A stretch of 64,000 nucleotides of DNA from Paramuribaculum sp. (lineage in GTDB: Bacteria > Bacteroidota > Bacteroidia > Bacteroidales > Muribaculaceae): the NCBI GenBank assembly GCA_022511125.1, contig JAFLSD010000001.1:410273-474272 (forward strand), in the 5' to 3' direction. The notes beneath the pieces were generated by a model that was given only the letters and a program-made list of their open reading frames with translations, was not told the origin of the DNA and did no database searches. Below, piece after piece: positions 45,063-54,560 of this stretch. A program made the translations under genes and the position numbers. Numbering within the stretch: the stretch's first letter is position 1; every line of letters starts with the position of its first letter.

Positions 45063-46154
45063 ATGCCGGCTCATTTATATCTACCCGTATATCTGTTAAT
45101 AGTTTCGTCGATGTGTTTTGTCACTTCGGTAAGATATTTTTCTTCTTCGGGTTTTTCCTTTCAGCAAAAGAATACATCTTTTATCGTTCCGCTTATCATA
45201 AGTCTCATTTTTGTGTTCTGGCTTGGTGACCGTCCGGTGAGCGGCATTTATTTCGGCGACACTTCCAGTTACGCTCATTCTTATGAAAATGATTTATTAG
45301 GAGGCGGAAAATTTGGTTTAAATATTGAATGGTTTTGGAATTTAATCGGAATACTCTGTAAAAAAGTAGGTTTTTCAGTCCATGTTTATTTTATAATCAT
45401 CGAGGCTATTTATATTCTGTCGGTTTTATGGGCTGTAAGACTATTCGTACCGTCCAACCCTATGCTGGGAATGTTGTTTGTGTTTTCTTCCCTGATGTTC
45501 TTTGCATTCGGCACAAATGGCCTGAGAAACGGTATGGCCTGTCATTTAACATTACTATCTTTAGCTTTCTTTTTAGACGAAAAAAAGTTACCCGCAGCAA
45601 TATTAGCTTTATTAGCCTTCGGCACTCACAGGTCTGTATTTCTTCCTATTATGGGCGTTTTGGCTGCGAGATATTTTTTACGTGATTTCAAACTTTCTCT
45701 TATTCTGTGGGTCGTATGCATTCCCGTCTCCCTGATCGCGGGTGGTTTTTTTAGCAACGTGTTCGCATCTTTAGGGTTTGACGATAGAATGACTAATTAT
45801 TTACTAAATCATAATAACGATCATTTTTCCCACACAGGTTTCAGATGGGATTTATTACTTTACAGTATCCCTCCCGTCTTGCTTGGTTGGTATGTGTTGA
45901 TAAAGCTTCAGATAAAGGATGATTGGTTCAGAATTCTATGCATCACCTACTGTTTGTGCAATGCTTTCTGGATATTGGTGATCCGCGTAACTTTCACTAA
46001 TCGATTTGCTTATTTGTCATGGTTCTTATATCCGATAATTTTTGCCTATGCATTGATAAATATCCCCATCTGGCAAGACCAGGATAAAAAAATCGGCATA
46101 ATCTTATTCGCTTACGTGTTTTTCACAGTGTTCATGAACGTTTTCATCTGGTAG
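45063..46154 (+). CDS. EpsG-family polysaccharide polymerase-like membrane protein
   Basis: Polytopic membrane protein of 363 aa with roughly nine to ten hydrophobic segments, an EpsG/Wzy-like layout. It has a TSSYAHSYEND loop after the early helices and FGTNGLRNGMACHL, a block reminiscent of the EpsG family. It probably polymerises or joins repeat units made by glycosyltransferases such as its GT32 neighbour. Its 3' end overlaps the convergent acyltransferase by 51 nt. Confidence 0.8.
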   Translation: MPAHLYLPVYLLIVSSMCFVTSVRYFSSSGFSFQQKNTSFIVPLIISLIFVFWLGDRPVSGIYFGDTSSYAHSYENDLLGGGKFGLNIEWFWNLIGILCKKVGFSVHVYFIIIEAIYILSVLWAVRLFVPSNPMLGMLFVFSSLMFFAFGTNGLRNGMACHLTLLSLAFFLDEKKLPAAILALLAFGTHRSVFLPIMGVLAARYFLRDFKLSLILWVVCIPVSLIAGGFFSNVFASLGFDDRMTNYLLNHNNDHFSHTGFRWDLLLYSIPPVLLGWYVLIKLQIKDDWFRILCITYCLCNAFWILVIRVTFTNRFAYLSWFLYPIIFAYALINIPIWQDQDKKIGIILFAYVFFTVFMNVFIW

Positions 46155-47183
46155 TTTTGTGTAAGAACCACCATGATCACCTTTAAGGAATTTTGTAGAA
46201 ATTTTCTGCAGAAGGATTATAAATAAAATTGTGAGGACGAACACAATAAATGGAAGCGTAAAAGAAAGAAGATTTAATATTTTCGCATTTAAATAAGCGA
46301 ATAAATTTAAAATGAAAATATGAAATATATAAATATCCGTGGAATATTTCTTTCCCACAAATTCAATTAATGAATTCTTTCCTACGAAAGGATATTTTAC
46401 CGCAATGAGTACCATCGATGCAGCAAGAGGAATCGTTGTTATAATATAATCTCCCGATAAAAGGCGTGAGCCGGTAAATTTTAAAAGAACAATCTCACAT
46501 TCAGATAAAATTAAAATGATTATGGTTAGAAGTATTGGATATGAGAATATTTTAAGCAATTGAGAGCTATATTTTCTTATAAGCCAGCCAATCCCCACAC
46601 AAGGTATTCCCATTGTTATAAAATTACGTGATAAAATAGTAGTGTTAGGCAGTTGCGGAAAAAGGAATGCATATTTGCCCAATATTAAACCTAATATAAT
46701 CAAGAATGGTATAGAAAACCATAAATAGCCTAATACTCTGAGTCGTAGTGCAATTATAATTACGATTAACGCTTCAATATAAGCATTCAAATACCATAAA
46801 TGAAATCCCAATTTATTACCGATGATAATATACTTGATTAAAGATTCTAAATTTTTAAACGGAACAGGATCCGATGGGATATAATAACAGACATAATAGA
46901 AAAGGTTTGCATATAAAGTTATCCAAAAAATTTTCTTTAAAGTGGCAATACATTTGTCTAACGCATCCTTAGGATTATCCCTATAAAGAAAGAAACCGGA
47001 GATAATAAAGAAAAAAGGAACGGCGGTCCTTATTATCGGAAAAAGATACCACAGATCAAAACAATGAATACAGATAATAAAAAATGCCCCTAAAGCTTTT
47101 AGACAATTGATTGATGAAAATCTTAATTTCTCATTGGATTTAAGATTACCGTTTTCTTCTGTTGTAACTTGAGAGAGTGTCAC
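46104..47183 (-). CDS. Acyltransferase family 3 (OafA/WecH-like)
   Basis: Membrane O-acetyltransferase of 359 aa for polysaccharide or lipid substrates. The N-terminal SSINCLKALGAFFIICIHCF has the family Ile-His pair, and RTAVPFFFIISGFFLY follows in the next helix. About ten TM segments are visible. It is encoded convergently to the EpsG-like gene with a 51-nt 3' overlap, so the two transcripts are antisense to each other there. It is very AT-rich, like its neighbours. Probably decorates the same glycan. Confidence 0.86.
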   Translation of the reverse strand: MTLSQVTTEENGNLKSNEKLRFSSINCLKALGAFFIICIHCFDLWYLFPIIRTAVPFFFIISGFFLYRDNPKDALDKCIATLKKIFWITLYANLFYYVCYYIPSDPVPFKNLESLIKYIIIGNKLGFHLWYLNAYIEALIVIIIALRLRVLGYLWFSIPFLIILGLILGKYAFLFPQLPNTTILSRNFITMGIPCVGIGWLIRKYSSQLLKIFSYPILLTIIILILSECEIVLLKFTGSRLLSGDYIITTIPLAASMVLIAVKYPFVGKNSLIEFVGKKYSTDIYIFHIFILNLFAYLNAKILNLLSFTLPFIVFVLTILFIILLQKISTKFLKGDHGGSYTKLPDENVHEHCEKHVSE

Positions 47184-47333
47184 TCTTTGGTAATATAAAA
47201 TAGTGAATTCGGTGTTTATCCCTACTAACGAAATAGAGAATAAAAGCGATAGTAAAAAACGTGTGTATTCAATGACCCGAGTAAAGGGCGCATTTGTATT
47301 GCAAAGATATTAACTTTTTTGTTTTTACGACAG

Positions 47334-47362
47334 TTGTATTTATGCGATTTTTGTTAATTTTG
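47334..47362 (+). promoter_or_regulatory. Promoter of the GH3-type gene, possibly leaderless
   Basis: TTG (47334-47336), an 18-nt spacer and TAATTTTG (47355-47362). The ATG at 47367 starts only 4 nt after the -7 box, so transcription may begin at or within the first codons. Confidence 0.5.
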
Positions 47363-47366
47363 CCAC

Positions 47367-48875
47367 ATGAGGGGTCTGACCGCGACACTGAGATATCATT
47401 TTGTGAAGTCGGCTGAAAAAACTTTAAAAGCAGCAGACAATCTTCGACACACTCAGGAGGAACAACTCGAAATGCTTCTACATTACGGCCGCAAGACATC
47501 TTGGGGACATAGGCACAGGATGTCAATCGTGGGAGGTTATGACGATTTCCGTAAGGAAATACCGGTAGTAGCCTATGAAGATATCCGCACGGAAGTAATG
47601 AAAATGGTCGACGGAGAAAAGGATGTTTTATGGCCGGGGAAAGTTAAACGATTCGCTCAATCGTCGGGCACATCTGACGGAAAAAGCAAATATATTCCTA
47701 TTACGGATATCTCCCTCAGTATAAATCATTATCGTGGCGGTAGCGAAAGCGTAGGCCATTATCTACGACAAAACCCTAAGAGCCGGATTTTCGACGGCAA
47801 AGCATTCATACTGGGAGGTAGTTTCGCCAACGAATTACATCTGAATCGGAAAGGAGTGAAAATAGGCGATCTTTCGGCCAATCTTATTGACGCTATCAAT
47901 CCTTTAGTCAATATGCTGAGAGTGCCGACTAAACGCATAGCACTCATGGAAGACTGGGGAGCGAAACTACCCGCTCTGATAGAAAGTGCGGCCAATCAGG
48001 ATATTACGAATATATCGGGTGTCCCGTCTTGGTTTTTAACAGTGCTCCAGGGTGTGATAAAACATAAAGGGGCAACTACTATCCATGATGTTTGGCCAAA
48101 TCTTGAAGTTTTCTTCCACGGAGGGATCTCTTTCCGTCCTTACCGTAGTCAATATGAGCTGATAACCGATTGTTCGAAAATGCATTATCTGGAAACCTAC
48201 AACGCCTCGGAAGGTTTTTTTGCCGTTCAGATAGAAAAGGATTCCAACCGAATGATGCTTCTCCCTGATGCAGGTGTTTTCTATGAATTTATCCCGTCGG
48301 GTGGCGATGAAAAACAAGCGGTTCCCGCATGGGAAGTAAAAAAAGGGGGTATCTATTCAATGATTATAACAGCGTGCAACGGACTTTGGCGCTATCAGAT
48401 AGGAGATGTTGTGAAAATAGAGGAAACCGCACCGTTGCTTGTCACTATCGCAGGGCGCACCAAACATTTTATAAACGCATTCGGTGAAGAGGTAATGGTT
48501 CACAATACGGATGCCGCAATCGAAAAAGCCTGTCGAGAGACCGGTTGCCATATATGCAATTATACGGTCGCACCGGTATTTTCAGAAAATGGCCGTAAGG
48601 GTCGGCATCAATGGTTGATAGAATTCGACGTTCCGCCTACAAACTTAGAGGAATTTGCTCATATACTTGATATAAAACTTCAGGCAGAAAACAGTGATTA
48701 TCAAGCTAAACGACAACATGATATTTTCCTCGACTGCCTGACTGTTACACCGGCACGCTTGGGATTGTTCGACGACTGGCTCCGGAAATCAGGAAAATTA
48801 GGCGGTCAAAGGAAAATTCCCCGTCTTTCAAACGAACGGAAGACCCTCGACGAACTCCTAAAAATGAATAAATGA
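47367..48875 (+). CDS. GH3 auxin-responsive-promoter family protein (acyl-adenylating)
   Basis: A 502-aa member of the GH3 branch of the ANL superfamily, which in plants conjugates amino acids to acyl acids after adenylation. The ATP-binding P-loop-like motif is FAQSSGTSDGKSKYIPIT. The block TYNASEGFFAVQ and YRYQIGDVV-like LWRYQIGDVV mark the adenylation domain, and GRTKHFINAFGEEVM lies near the hinge. Bacteroidetes homologues are common, but their substrate is unknown. It is followed by a strong terminator. Confidence 0.92.
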   Translation: MRGLTATLRYHFVKSAEKTLKAADNLRHTQEEQLEMLLHYGRKTSWGHRHRMSIVGGYDDFRKEIPVVAYEDIRTEVMKMVDGEKDVLWPGKVKRFAQSSGTSDGKSKYIPITDISLSINHYRGGSESVGHYLRQNPKSRIFDGKAFILGGSFANELHLNRKGVKIGDLSANLIDAINPLVNMLRVPTKRIALMEDWGAKLPALIESAANQDITNISGVPSWFLTVLQGVIKHKGATTIHDVWPNLEVFFHGGISFRPYRSQYELITDCSKMHYLETYNASEGFFAVQIEKDSNRMMLLPDAGVFYEFIPSGGDEKQAVPAWEVKKGGIYSMIITACNGLWRYQIGDVVKIEETAPLLVTIAGRTKHFINAFGEEVMVHNTDAAIEKACRETGCHICNYTVAPVFSENGRKGRHQWLIEFDVPPTNLEEFAHILDIKLQAENSDYQAKRQHDIFLDCLTVTPARLGLFDDWLRKSGKLGGQRKIPRLSNERKTLDELLKMNK

Positions 48876-48899
48876 ATAATATAGGACTTCGAGTCCAAA

Positions 48900-48940
48900 A
48901 ATAATCCCGTCGCAATTCAGCGGCGGGATTATTCGTTTCT
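48900..48940. terminator. Strong bidirectional hairpin terminator
   Basis: AATAATCCCGTCGC (48900-48913) and GCGGCGGGATTATT (48920-48933) form a 14-bp stem with one G-U pair and a 6-nt loop, with T-rich bases on the plus side. It separates the GH3-type gene from the convergent sigma-factor gene. Confidence 0.8.
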
Positions 48941-48995
48941 ATACCGTTATAATTATGTTATTTTGTAATCAGACCGAACGCAATTTGGTTGTGTA

Positions 48996-49502
48996 TTATC
49001 TGTAGTCGGCGAATCGGGTCTGGAGTTCCTGGCGAGCGAAGAATATACGGCTCTTGATAGTACCGAGGGGCAGTCCCATTTCTTCGGCTATTTCGTCGTA
49101 TTTGTATCCAGCGACATGCATCTGGAAAGGACGGCGGTATTTTTCGGGGAAAGCGTCGATGGCGGCTGTTATTTCCTGCACGGAGTAGCTTTCTTCGGGT
49201 GAGTCTATGCCGGAATCCTGCGATATGTTGAGGTGATACAGATCCTCGGTCTGGTCGATGACAGTAGCCGAACGGACAACTCTGCGGTAGTTGTTGATGA
49301 AGATGTTACGCATGATAGTGAACACCCATCCCTTGAAGTTAGTGTTGTCGGTATACTTGTCCGCGTTGTCGAGAGCCTTGAGCATAGTGTCCTGTACGAG
49401 ATCCTGTGCGTCGTTACGGTTAGCGGTCAACATCAGAGCGAAGTTCTGCAGGTTAGCCTGAAGTGAAGTTAATCTCTGTTGGAAGTTGTCGTTCGGTGTC
49501 AT
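48996..49502 (-). CDS. RNA polymerase sigma factor, ECF type
   Basis: A 168-aa sigma-70-family factor of ECF size. Region 2 (about 15-90) has DLVQDTMLKALDNADKY and FKGWVFTIMRNIFINNYRR; region 4 (about 105-165) has FPEKYRRPFQMHVAGYKYDEIAEEMGLPLGTIKSRI. No anti-sigma gene is adjacent, so it may be controlled by expression or be an always-active stress or growth factor, as some Bacteroidetes ECFs appear to be. It has its own promoter, divergent from the RND operon. Confidence 0.92.
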   Translation of the reverse strand: MTPNDNFQQRLTSLQANLQNFALMLTANRNDAQDLVQDTMLKALDNADKYTDNTNFKGWVFTIMRNIFINNYRRVVRSATVIDQTEDLYHLNISQDSGIDSPEESYSVQEITAAIDAFPEKYRRPFQMHVAGYKYDEIAEEMGLPLGTIKSRIFFARQELQTRFADYR

Positions 49503-49543
49503 GATCTGATATTTTAAATTTGTGTTACAATTTGATTACGATG

Positions 49544-49573
49544 CAAAGTTAAGTTGGAAAAGAGGGTCTGCAA
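49544..49573 (-). promoter_or_regulatory. Promoter of the ECF sigma gene
   Basis: On the minus strand TTG (49573-49571), a 19-nt spacer and TAACTTTG (49551-49544) match the housekeeping consensus. The gene start lies about 42 nt downstream. Confidence 0.65.
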
Positions 49574-49832
49574 TAGTTTTACGGTTAACGAAAGTTAAAT
49601 TCGTTACGGAGTTGTTACAATACAAGTAACAACAAGTGACAATTGGTTATATGATATTGATGTATAGTCAGTTAACAGATTCGGTAAAATTAGAAATATA
49701 TTTGAAAAGTCATAAATATTAATAAATATCCAGACAGTGATGAATATTGTCCTTTTTAGTGAAATAATTGGAATAAAACGGCATAAGTAGTAGAATACAA
49801 AGTGAAACAGGGATCTAAATCGAAGTTTTTTC

Positions 49833-49863
49833 TTGACAGGGGGAAAATAGTTGAGTAACTTTG
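49833..49863 (+). promoter_or_regulatory. Promoter of the RND efflux operon
   Basis: TTG (49833-49835), a 20-nt spacer and TAACTTTG (49856-49863), a full match to the Bacteroidetes consensus. The adaptor gene starts 68 nt downstream. Confidence 0.72.
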
Positions 49864-49931
49864 CAGTCGGAAAAGTGGATTTTTACACATAGAATAGAAA
49901 AATTAAAATTATACATCTAAAGGAAAAAGTT

Positions 49932-51104
49932 ATGAAAGCAAGCGTCTTAAAAACAACAGGTTTGATCGTAGCGGTATCTGCCACGCTGATTACCGCCGGT
50001 TGCGGTAAAAAAGACGGTCAGTCACAGCAGGAAGCACCCGCTCCGACAATAGCCACTATGACCCTGACAACGGGCAATTCTGAGCTTGAAAGCACTTATC
50101 CGGCTACTATCAAGGGTAAAACCGACATCGCTATACGTCCACAGGTGACGGGCTTCATCACAAAAGTGCATGTGGATGAAGGACAGTATGTAAAGAAAGG
50201 TCAGCCGTTGTTTACTTTGGATCAAGTTCAGTTTCAGGCAGCTGTCGATCAGGCTTTAGCGAGCGTGAACGCAGCAAAAACGGCTGTTCATACTGCAGAG
50301 CTGACAGCAGACACTAAAAAGAAGCTTTATGATAAGAATATAATAAGCGAATATGAATGGCAGTTGGCCGACAATCAGCTTCAGACCGCCCGTTCGCAGT
50401 TAGCCCAGGCTCAAGCAGCTCTGACCAACGCAAAGAAAAACTTGGCTTATACGGTAGTAACGGCTCCTTCAGATGGTGTAGTGGGAACAATCCCCCAGCG
50501 TGAAGGTTCGCTTGCTTCGCCGTCGTCGACTCAACCCCTCACGACGGTGAGCGATATCTCTGAAGTCTACGCTTATTTTTCACTAACAGAGAAAGATTTG
50601 TTGAAGCTAACCGATAATGGTCAGCGTTCGGTTAACGCAGCAATCGCTTCGATGCCTCAGGTGTCGCTTCGTTTGGCAGACGGCTCGATCTATCCGGAAC
50701 AAGGAAAGGTGGCGACGGTATCAGGAGTGATAGACAATGCTACGGGTTCGGCAAGCGTGAGAGCGTTGTTCAAAAATCCTTCGGGACTGCTGCGTAGCGG
50801 TTCGACAGGCAATATCGTTATCCCTCAACTTGAAGACAGTGTGATAATAATACCTCAGAGCGCGACTTACGAGCTTCAGGACCGCCGCTTCGTGTATGTC
50901 GTGAACGATTCGAATATAGTAAATTCAGTACCCATCACCGTCAACCCAATAACCGACGGCAAGACGTTCGTTGTCCTCTCAGGTTTGGAGCCAGGTCAGA
51001 GAATCGTAACGGAGGGTGTAGGCACGTCGATGCGCGACGGTCTGAAAATAAACCCGGTCGAAGCGCAGGCTACTAATACCCCGCAAGCTGCCGGACAGCA
51101 GTGA
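49932..51104 (+). CDS. RND efflux periplasmic adaptor (AcrA/MexA-like lipoprotein)
   Basis: Membrane-fusion lipoprotein of 390 aa linking the RND pump to the outer-membrane channel. The lipobox TAGCG puts the lipidated Cys at residue 24. The lipoyl-like half-motif QVTGFITKVHVDEGQYVKKG lies at about 74-93, a coiled-coil hairpin at 100-170, and the second lipoyl half at TVVTAPSDGVVGTIP. A membrane-proximal domain follows. It is the first gene of a five-gene run. Confidence 0.94.
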   Translation: MKASVLKTTGLIVAVSATLITAGCGKKDGQSQQEAPAPTIATMTLTTGNSELESTYPATIKGKTDIAIRPQVTGFITKVHVDEGQYVKKGQPLFTLDQVQFQAAVDQALASVNAAKTAVHTAELTADTKKKLYDKNIISEYEWQLADNQLQTARSQLAQAQAALTNAKKNLAYTVVTAPSDGVVGTIPQREGSLASPSSTQPLTTVSDISEVYAYFSLTEKDLLKLTDNGQRSVNAAIASMPQVSLRLADGSIYPEQGKVATVSGVIDNATGSASVRALFKNPSGLLRSGSTGNIVIPQLEDSVIIIPQSATYELQDRRFVYVVNDSNIVNSVPITVNPITDGKTFVVLSGLEPGQRIVTEGVGTSMRDGLKINPVEAQATNTPQAAGQQ

Positions 51105-51162
51105 CAAATAGGAAAGGATTGAGATAAAGCGTCTTATCAAAGAATAATTCAAAAAAGGACAA

Positions 51163-54100
51163 ATGAAATTAGACAACTTCATAAAACGACCGGTATTGTC
51201 GACGGTTATATCTATCTTCATTGTGTTGCTGGGTATAATCGGTCTTCTATCGTTGCCGGTGACTCAATATCCCAATATTGCACCTCCCACGATATCGGTG
51301 ACCACGACTTATCAGGGAGCAAATGCCCAGACTGTGTTGAATTCCGTCATAGCACCTCTTGAAGAGTCGATAAACGGTGCTGAAGGAATGACTTATATGG
51401 AGTCGACAGCCACAAACATGGGTTCGGCGACAATCAATGTTTATTTCGAACAGGGTTTCGATCCGGACATGGCTGCAGTGGACGTACAAAACCGTGTGGC
51501 TAAAGCCCAGTCGCTCCTTCCTGCGGAAGTGACGCGTGTAGGTGTGCTTACTCAAAAGCGTCAGACTTCGATGTTGTTGGGTATAACGCTTTACGACGAG
51601 AGCGGGAAGTATCCGGAGAATTTCTTGGAAAACTATATGAAAATCAACATCGTGCCCCAATTACAGCGTATTTCGGGTGTGGGCGACGTGATGGTGATGG
51701 GAGCCGACTACTCCATGCGTATATGGTTGAAACCGGATGTGATGGCTCAATACGGTCTAATGCCGGCCGACGTATCGAATGCTTTGGCCGAGCAGAATAT
51801 CGAAGCCGCTCCCGGTGCTTTCGGCGAACAAGGAAATCAGAGTTTCCAGTACATAATGCGTTACAAGGGACGCCTCTCGCAGCCGGAAGAATTCGAGGAC
51901 ATCGTGATCCGTGCCAATGACAATGGCGAAGTGTTGCGTCTTAAAGATGTGGCAGATGTAGAGTTAGGGCGTGTTTCTTATGGCTTCCACGGTATGTTCA
52001 ACGGTAAGACGGCCGTATCGGCCATGGTGTTCCAGACGGCAGGTTCAAACGCTACAGCCATCATCAACCGATGCCTCAAGTTTGTCGACGAAATGAAGAA
52101 AGATCTTCCGTCAGGTATAGGCGTGGCGATACCTCTGAATAATAACGACTTCCTCTATGCGTCGATCAATCATGTGGTGATGACGCTTATCGAAGCATTC
52201 ATTCTGGTGTTCTTCGTCACCTATCTTTTCCTGCAAGATTTCCGCTCTACTTTGATTCCGGCGATAGCAATCCCTGTAGCATTGGTCGGTACTTTCTTCT
52301 TCATGAAGTTGATTGACTTCTCCGTCAATCTCATCACTCTTTCCGCTTTGGTGCTTGCGATAGCGATAGTGGTGGACGATGCGATAGTGGTGGTGGAAGC
52401 GGTGCATGCCAAACTCGATGTGGGGTATAAGAACGCACGTAAAGCTTCTATAGACGCTATGGGCGAGATCGGAGGAGCTATTGTTTCGATCACGTTGGTG
52501 ATGATGTTGGTGTTCATTCCTGTTTCGTTCATGCCTGGAACATCGGGAGTTTTCTACCGACAGTTCGGCTTGACAATGGCCATAGCGATCGGTATCTCGG
52601 CTTTGAACGCTCTTACTCTTTCTCCGGCTCTTTGCGCAGTGTTCCTCAAACCTCATAATTCGGAATCGTCGTTGAAGGAACGCGTAGGCGAAGCTTATTC
52701 GGCTGCATTGGAAGGCGTCAAGGAGCAGTATAAACGCCGTTTCCGCCTTCATATATCTTTCCCGCCGATCATCACTTTCATTCTTCTCTGTGCTACTATC
52801 ACGTTCATGGTGATGGGTTGGTTTGATTTCGAGAACACACTGTTCGGCATCATAGCCGTCGCAGTGGCCGTATTTACGATACTTGGTCTTTTGAGTCCAA
52901 ATTTCCATAAAGCATTTGAAAAGACTTATAACGGACTTCTGAAAAAATATAATATCGGCACAAAGCTCTTCATAAAGATGAAATACGTGTCGATGCTGCT
53001 GGTAGCAGCGACTATAGGCATCTTGGTATGGCTCATGAACATCACTCCTACCGATCTGGTGCCGAACGAAGATACCGGGACCCTGTTCGTGATGGTGGAT
53101 ATGCCTCCGGGCACATCGCAGGAACGCACGACAGAAACGCTGAAAAAAGTGGATTCCATTTTAGCACAGGTTCCAGCTATCCAATCGCGTACCATGATCA
53201 ACGGTTATAGCTTCATCGCCGGTCAGGGTTCGACATACGGAACATTTATTGTGAAACTGAAAGACTGGAGTCAACGCAAGGAGTCGTCGGATGAAGTTCT
53301 GGGGATGCTCTATGGAATGATGTCGCAGGTGAAGGACGGTCGAGTGGTGATGTTCGCACCTCCGATGATAACGGGTTATTCCGTCACCAACGGTTTTGAA
53401 GTCAAGATGCAGGACAAGACCGGCGGTGATATCAACGAGTTCTTCGCCATTGTCCAGGGCTTTCTCGCGCAACTCAACCAACAGCCGGAAATTCAGGTGG
53501 CCTACACGACATTTAATCCTACTTTCCCGCAATATATGGTGGATATAGACGCTGCAAAGGCAAAACAAGCCGGGTTGTCACCGCAAACCATTCTCTCGAC
53601 CTTGCAGGGATACTATGGCGGTATGTATGTATCGAACTTCAACCGTTTCGGTAAACTTTACCGTGTGATGATGCAGGCCTCTCCAGAAGCTCGCGTATCT
53701 CCCGAGACACTTAATTCGATTAAAATAAGAAACGGCAACGAAATGGCCTCAATCACGAACTTCGTGAAACTGACAAGAGTTTACGGGCCGGACCTATTGA
53801 ACCGCTTCAATATGTTCCAGTCAATTTCCGTAACCGGTCAGCCTGCTCCCGGCTATTCTTCAGGTGATGCCTTGGCGGCAATAACCCGAGTGGCCAACGA
53901 GACTCTGCCGTCGGGTTACGGTTACGAATACGCCGGCATGACGCGTGAACAAGGTAATTCGTCGAGCAACGCAACGGCTATAATATTCGGATTATGTTTA
54001 TTGTTCGTCTATCTGTTGCTTTCGGCGCAATACGAGAGTTATATTTTGCCATGGGCCGTGATATTGTCGATACCGTTCGGTCTGATGGGGTCGTTTATCT

Positions 54101-54534
54101 TCGCGTTGATATTCGGAATATCGAACAATATCTACCTCCAGATCGCTCTTATCATGCTAATCGGTCTTCTGGCTAAAAACGCCATTCTTATAGTTGAATT
54201 CGCAGTAGAGCGCCGCCGTACGGGCATGAGTATAGTCAACGCCGCCATTTCCGGTGCGTCGGCTCGTCTGCGCCCGATCCTAATGACTTCGCTCGCTTTG
54301 ATTATCGGCCTTCTTCCGATGATGTTCGCCCATGGTGTCGGTGCAAACGGTAACAAGACTTTAGGCGTAGGCTCGATAGGCGGTATGCTTATCGGTATGA
54401 TTCTCCAGATATTTGTTGTACCGGCTCTGTTCGTGATATTCCAGACAATTCAAGAAAAGATAACTCCGCTTAAATGGGAGGATACGGACAACGAAGGCAT
54501 CGAGAAAGAAATAGAACAATATGCACGAACCTGA
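51163..54534 (+). CDS. RND multidrug efflux permease (AcrB/HAE1 family)
   Basis: Proton-driven trimeric pump of 1,123 aa, a little longer than AcrB. It has the N-terminal TM1 with KRPVLSTVISIFIVLLG, the proton-relay Asp pair in AIVVDDAIVVVEAVHAK (TM4), two large periplasmic porter domains and twelve TM helices. An extra stretch of roughly 60-70 residues between TM6 and TM7 carries two hydrophobic helices. It is 58 nt after the adaptor and 26 nt before the outer-membrane factor. Substrate range cannot be read. Confidence 0.95.
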   Translation: MKLDNFIKRPVLSTVISIFIVLLGIIGLLSLPVTQYPNIAPPTISVTTTYQGANAQTVLNSVIAPLEESINGAEGMTYMESTATNMGSATINVYFEQGFDPDMAAVDVQNRVAKAQSLLPAEVTRVGVLTQKRQTSMLLGITLYDESGKYPENFLENYMKINIVPQLQRISGVGDVMVMGADYSMRIWLKPDVMAQYGLMPADVSNALAEQNIEAAPGAFGEQGNQSFQYIMRYKGRLSQPEEFEDIVIRANDNGEVLRLKDVADVELGRVSYGFHGMFNGKTAVSAMVFQTAGSNATAIINRCLKFVDEMKKDLPSGIGVAIPLNNNDFLYASINHVVMTLIEAFILVFFVTYLFLQDFRSTLIPAIAIPVALVGTFFFMKLIDFSVNLITLSALVLAIAIVVDDAIVVVEAVHAKLDVGYKNARKASIDAMGEIGGAIVSITLVMMLVFIPVSFMPGTSGVFYRQFGLTMAIAIGISALNALTLSPALCAVFLKPHNSESSLKERVGEAYSAALEGVKEQYKRRFRLHISFPPIITFILLCATITFMVMGWFDFENTLFGIIAVAVAVFTILGLLSPNFHKAFEKTYNGLLKKYNIGTKLFIKMKYVSMLLVAATIGILVWLMNITPTDLVPNEDTGTLFVMVDMPPGTSQERTTETLKKVDSILAQVPAIQSRTMINGYSFIAGQGSTYGTFIVKLKDWSQRKESSDEVLGMLYGMMSQVKDGRVVMFAPPMITGYSVTNGFEVKMQDKTGGDINEFFAIVQGFLAQLNQQPEIQVAYTTFNPTFPQYMVDIDAAKAKQAGLSPQTILSTLQGYYGGMYVSNFNRFGKLYRVMMQASPEARVSPETLNSIKIRNGNEMASITNFVKLTRVYGPDLLNRFNMFQSISVTGQPAPGYSSGDALAAITRVANETLPSGYGYEYAGMTREQGNSSSNATAIIFGLCLLFVYLLLSAQYESYILPWAVILSIPFGLMGSFIFALIFGISNNIYLQIALIMLIGLLAKNAILIVEFAVERRRTGMSIVNAAISGASARLRPILMTSLALIIGLLPMMFAHGVGANGNKTLGVGSIGGMLIGMILQIFVVPALFVIFQTIQEKITPLKWEDTDNEGIEKEIEQYART

Positions 54535-54560
54535 TTTACTCATTCACAACTCAAACAGAC

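Larger units (their letters stand above)
49503..49931. other. Divergent intergenic region between sigma factor and RND operon
   Basis: A 429-bp gap carrying the two divergent promoters (minus 49544-49573, plus 49833-49863). Between them, about 49600-49800 is AT-rich with no gene or repeat that I recognise. A binding site for a local repressor might be expected here, but no clear inverted repeat stands out. Confidence 0.5.
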
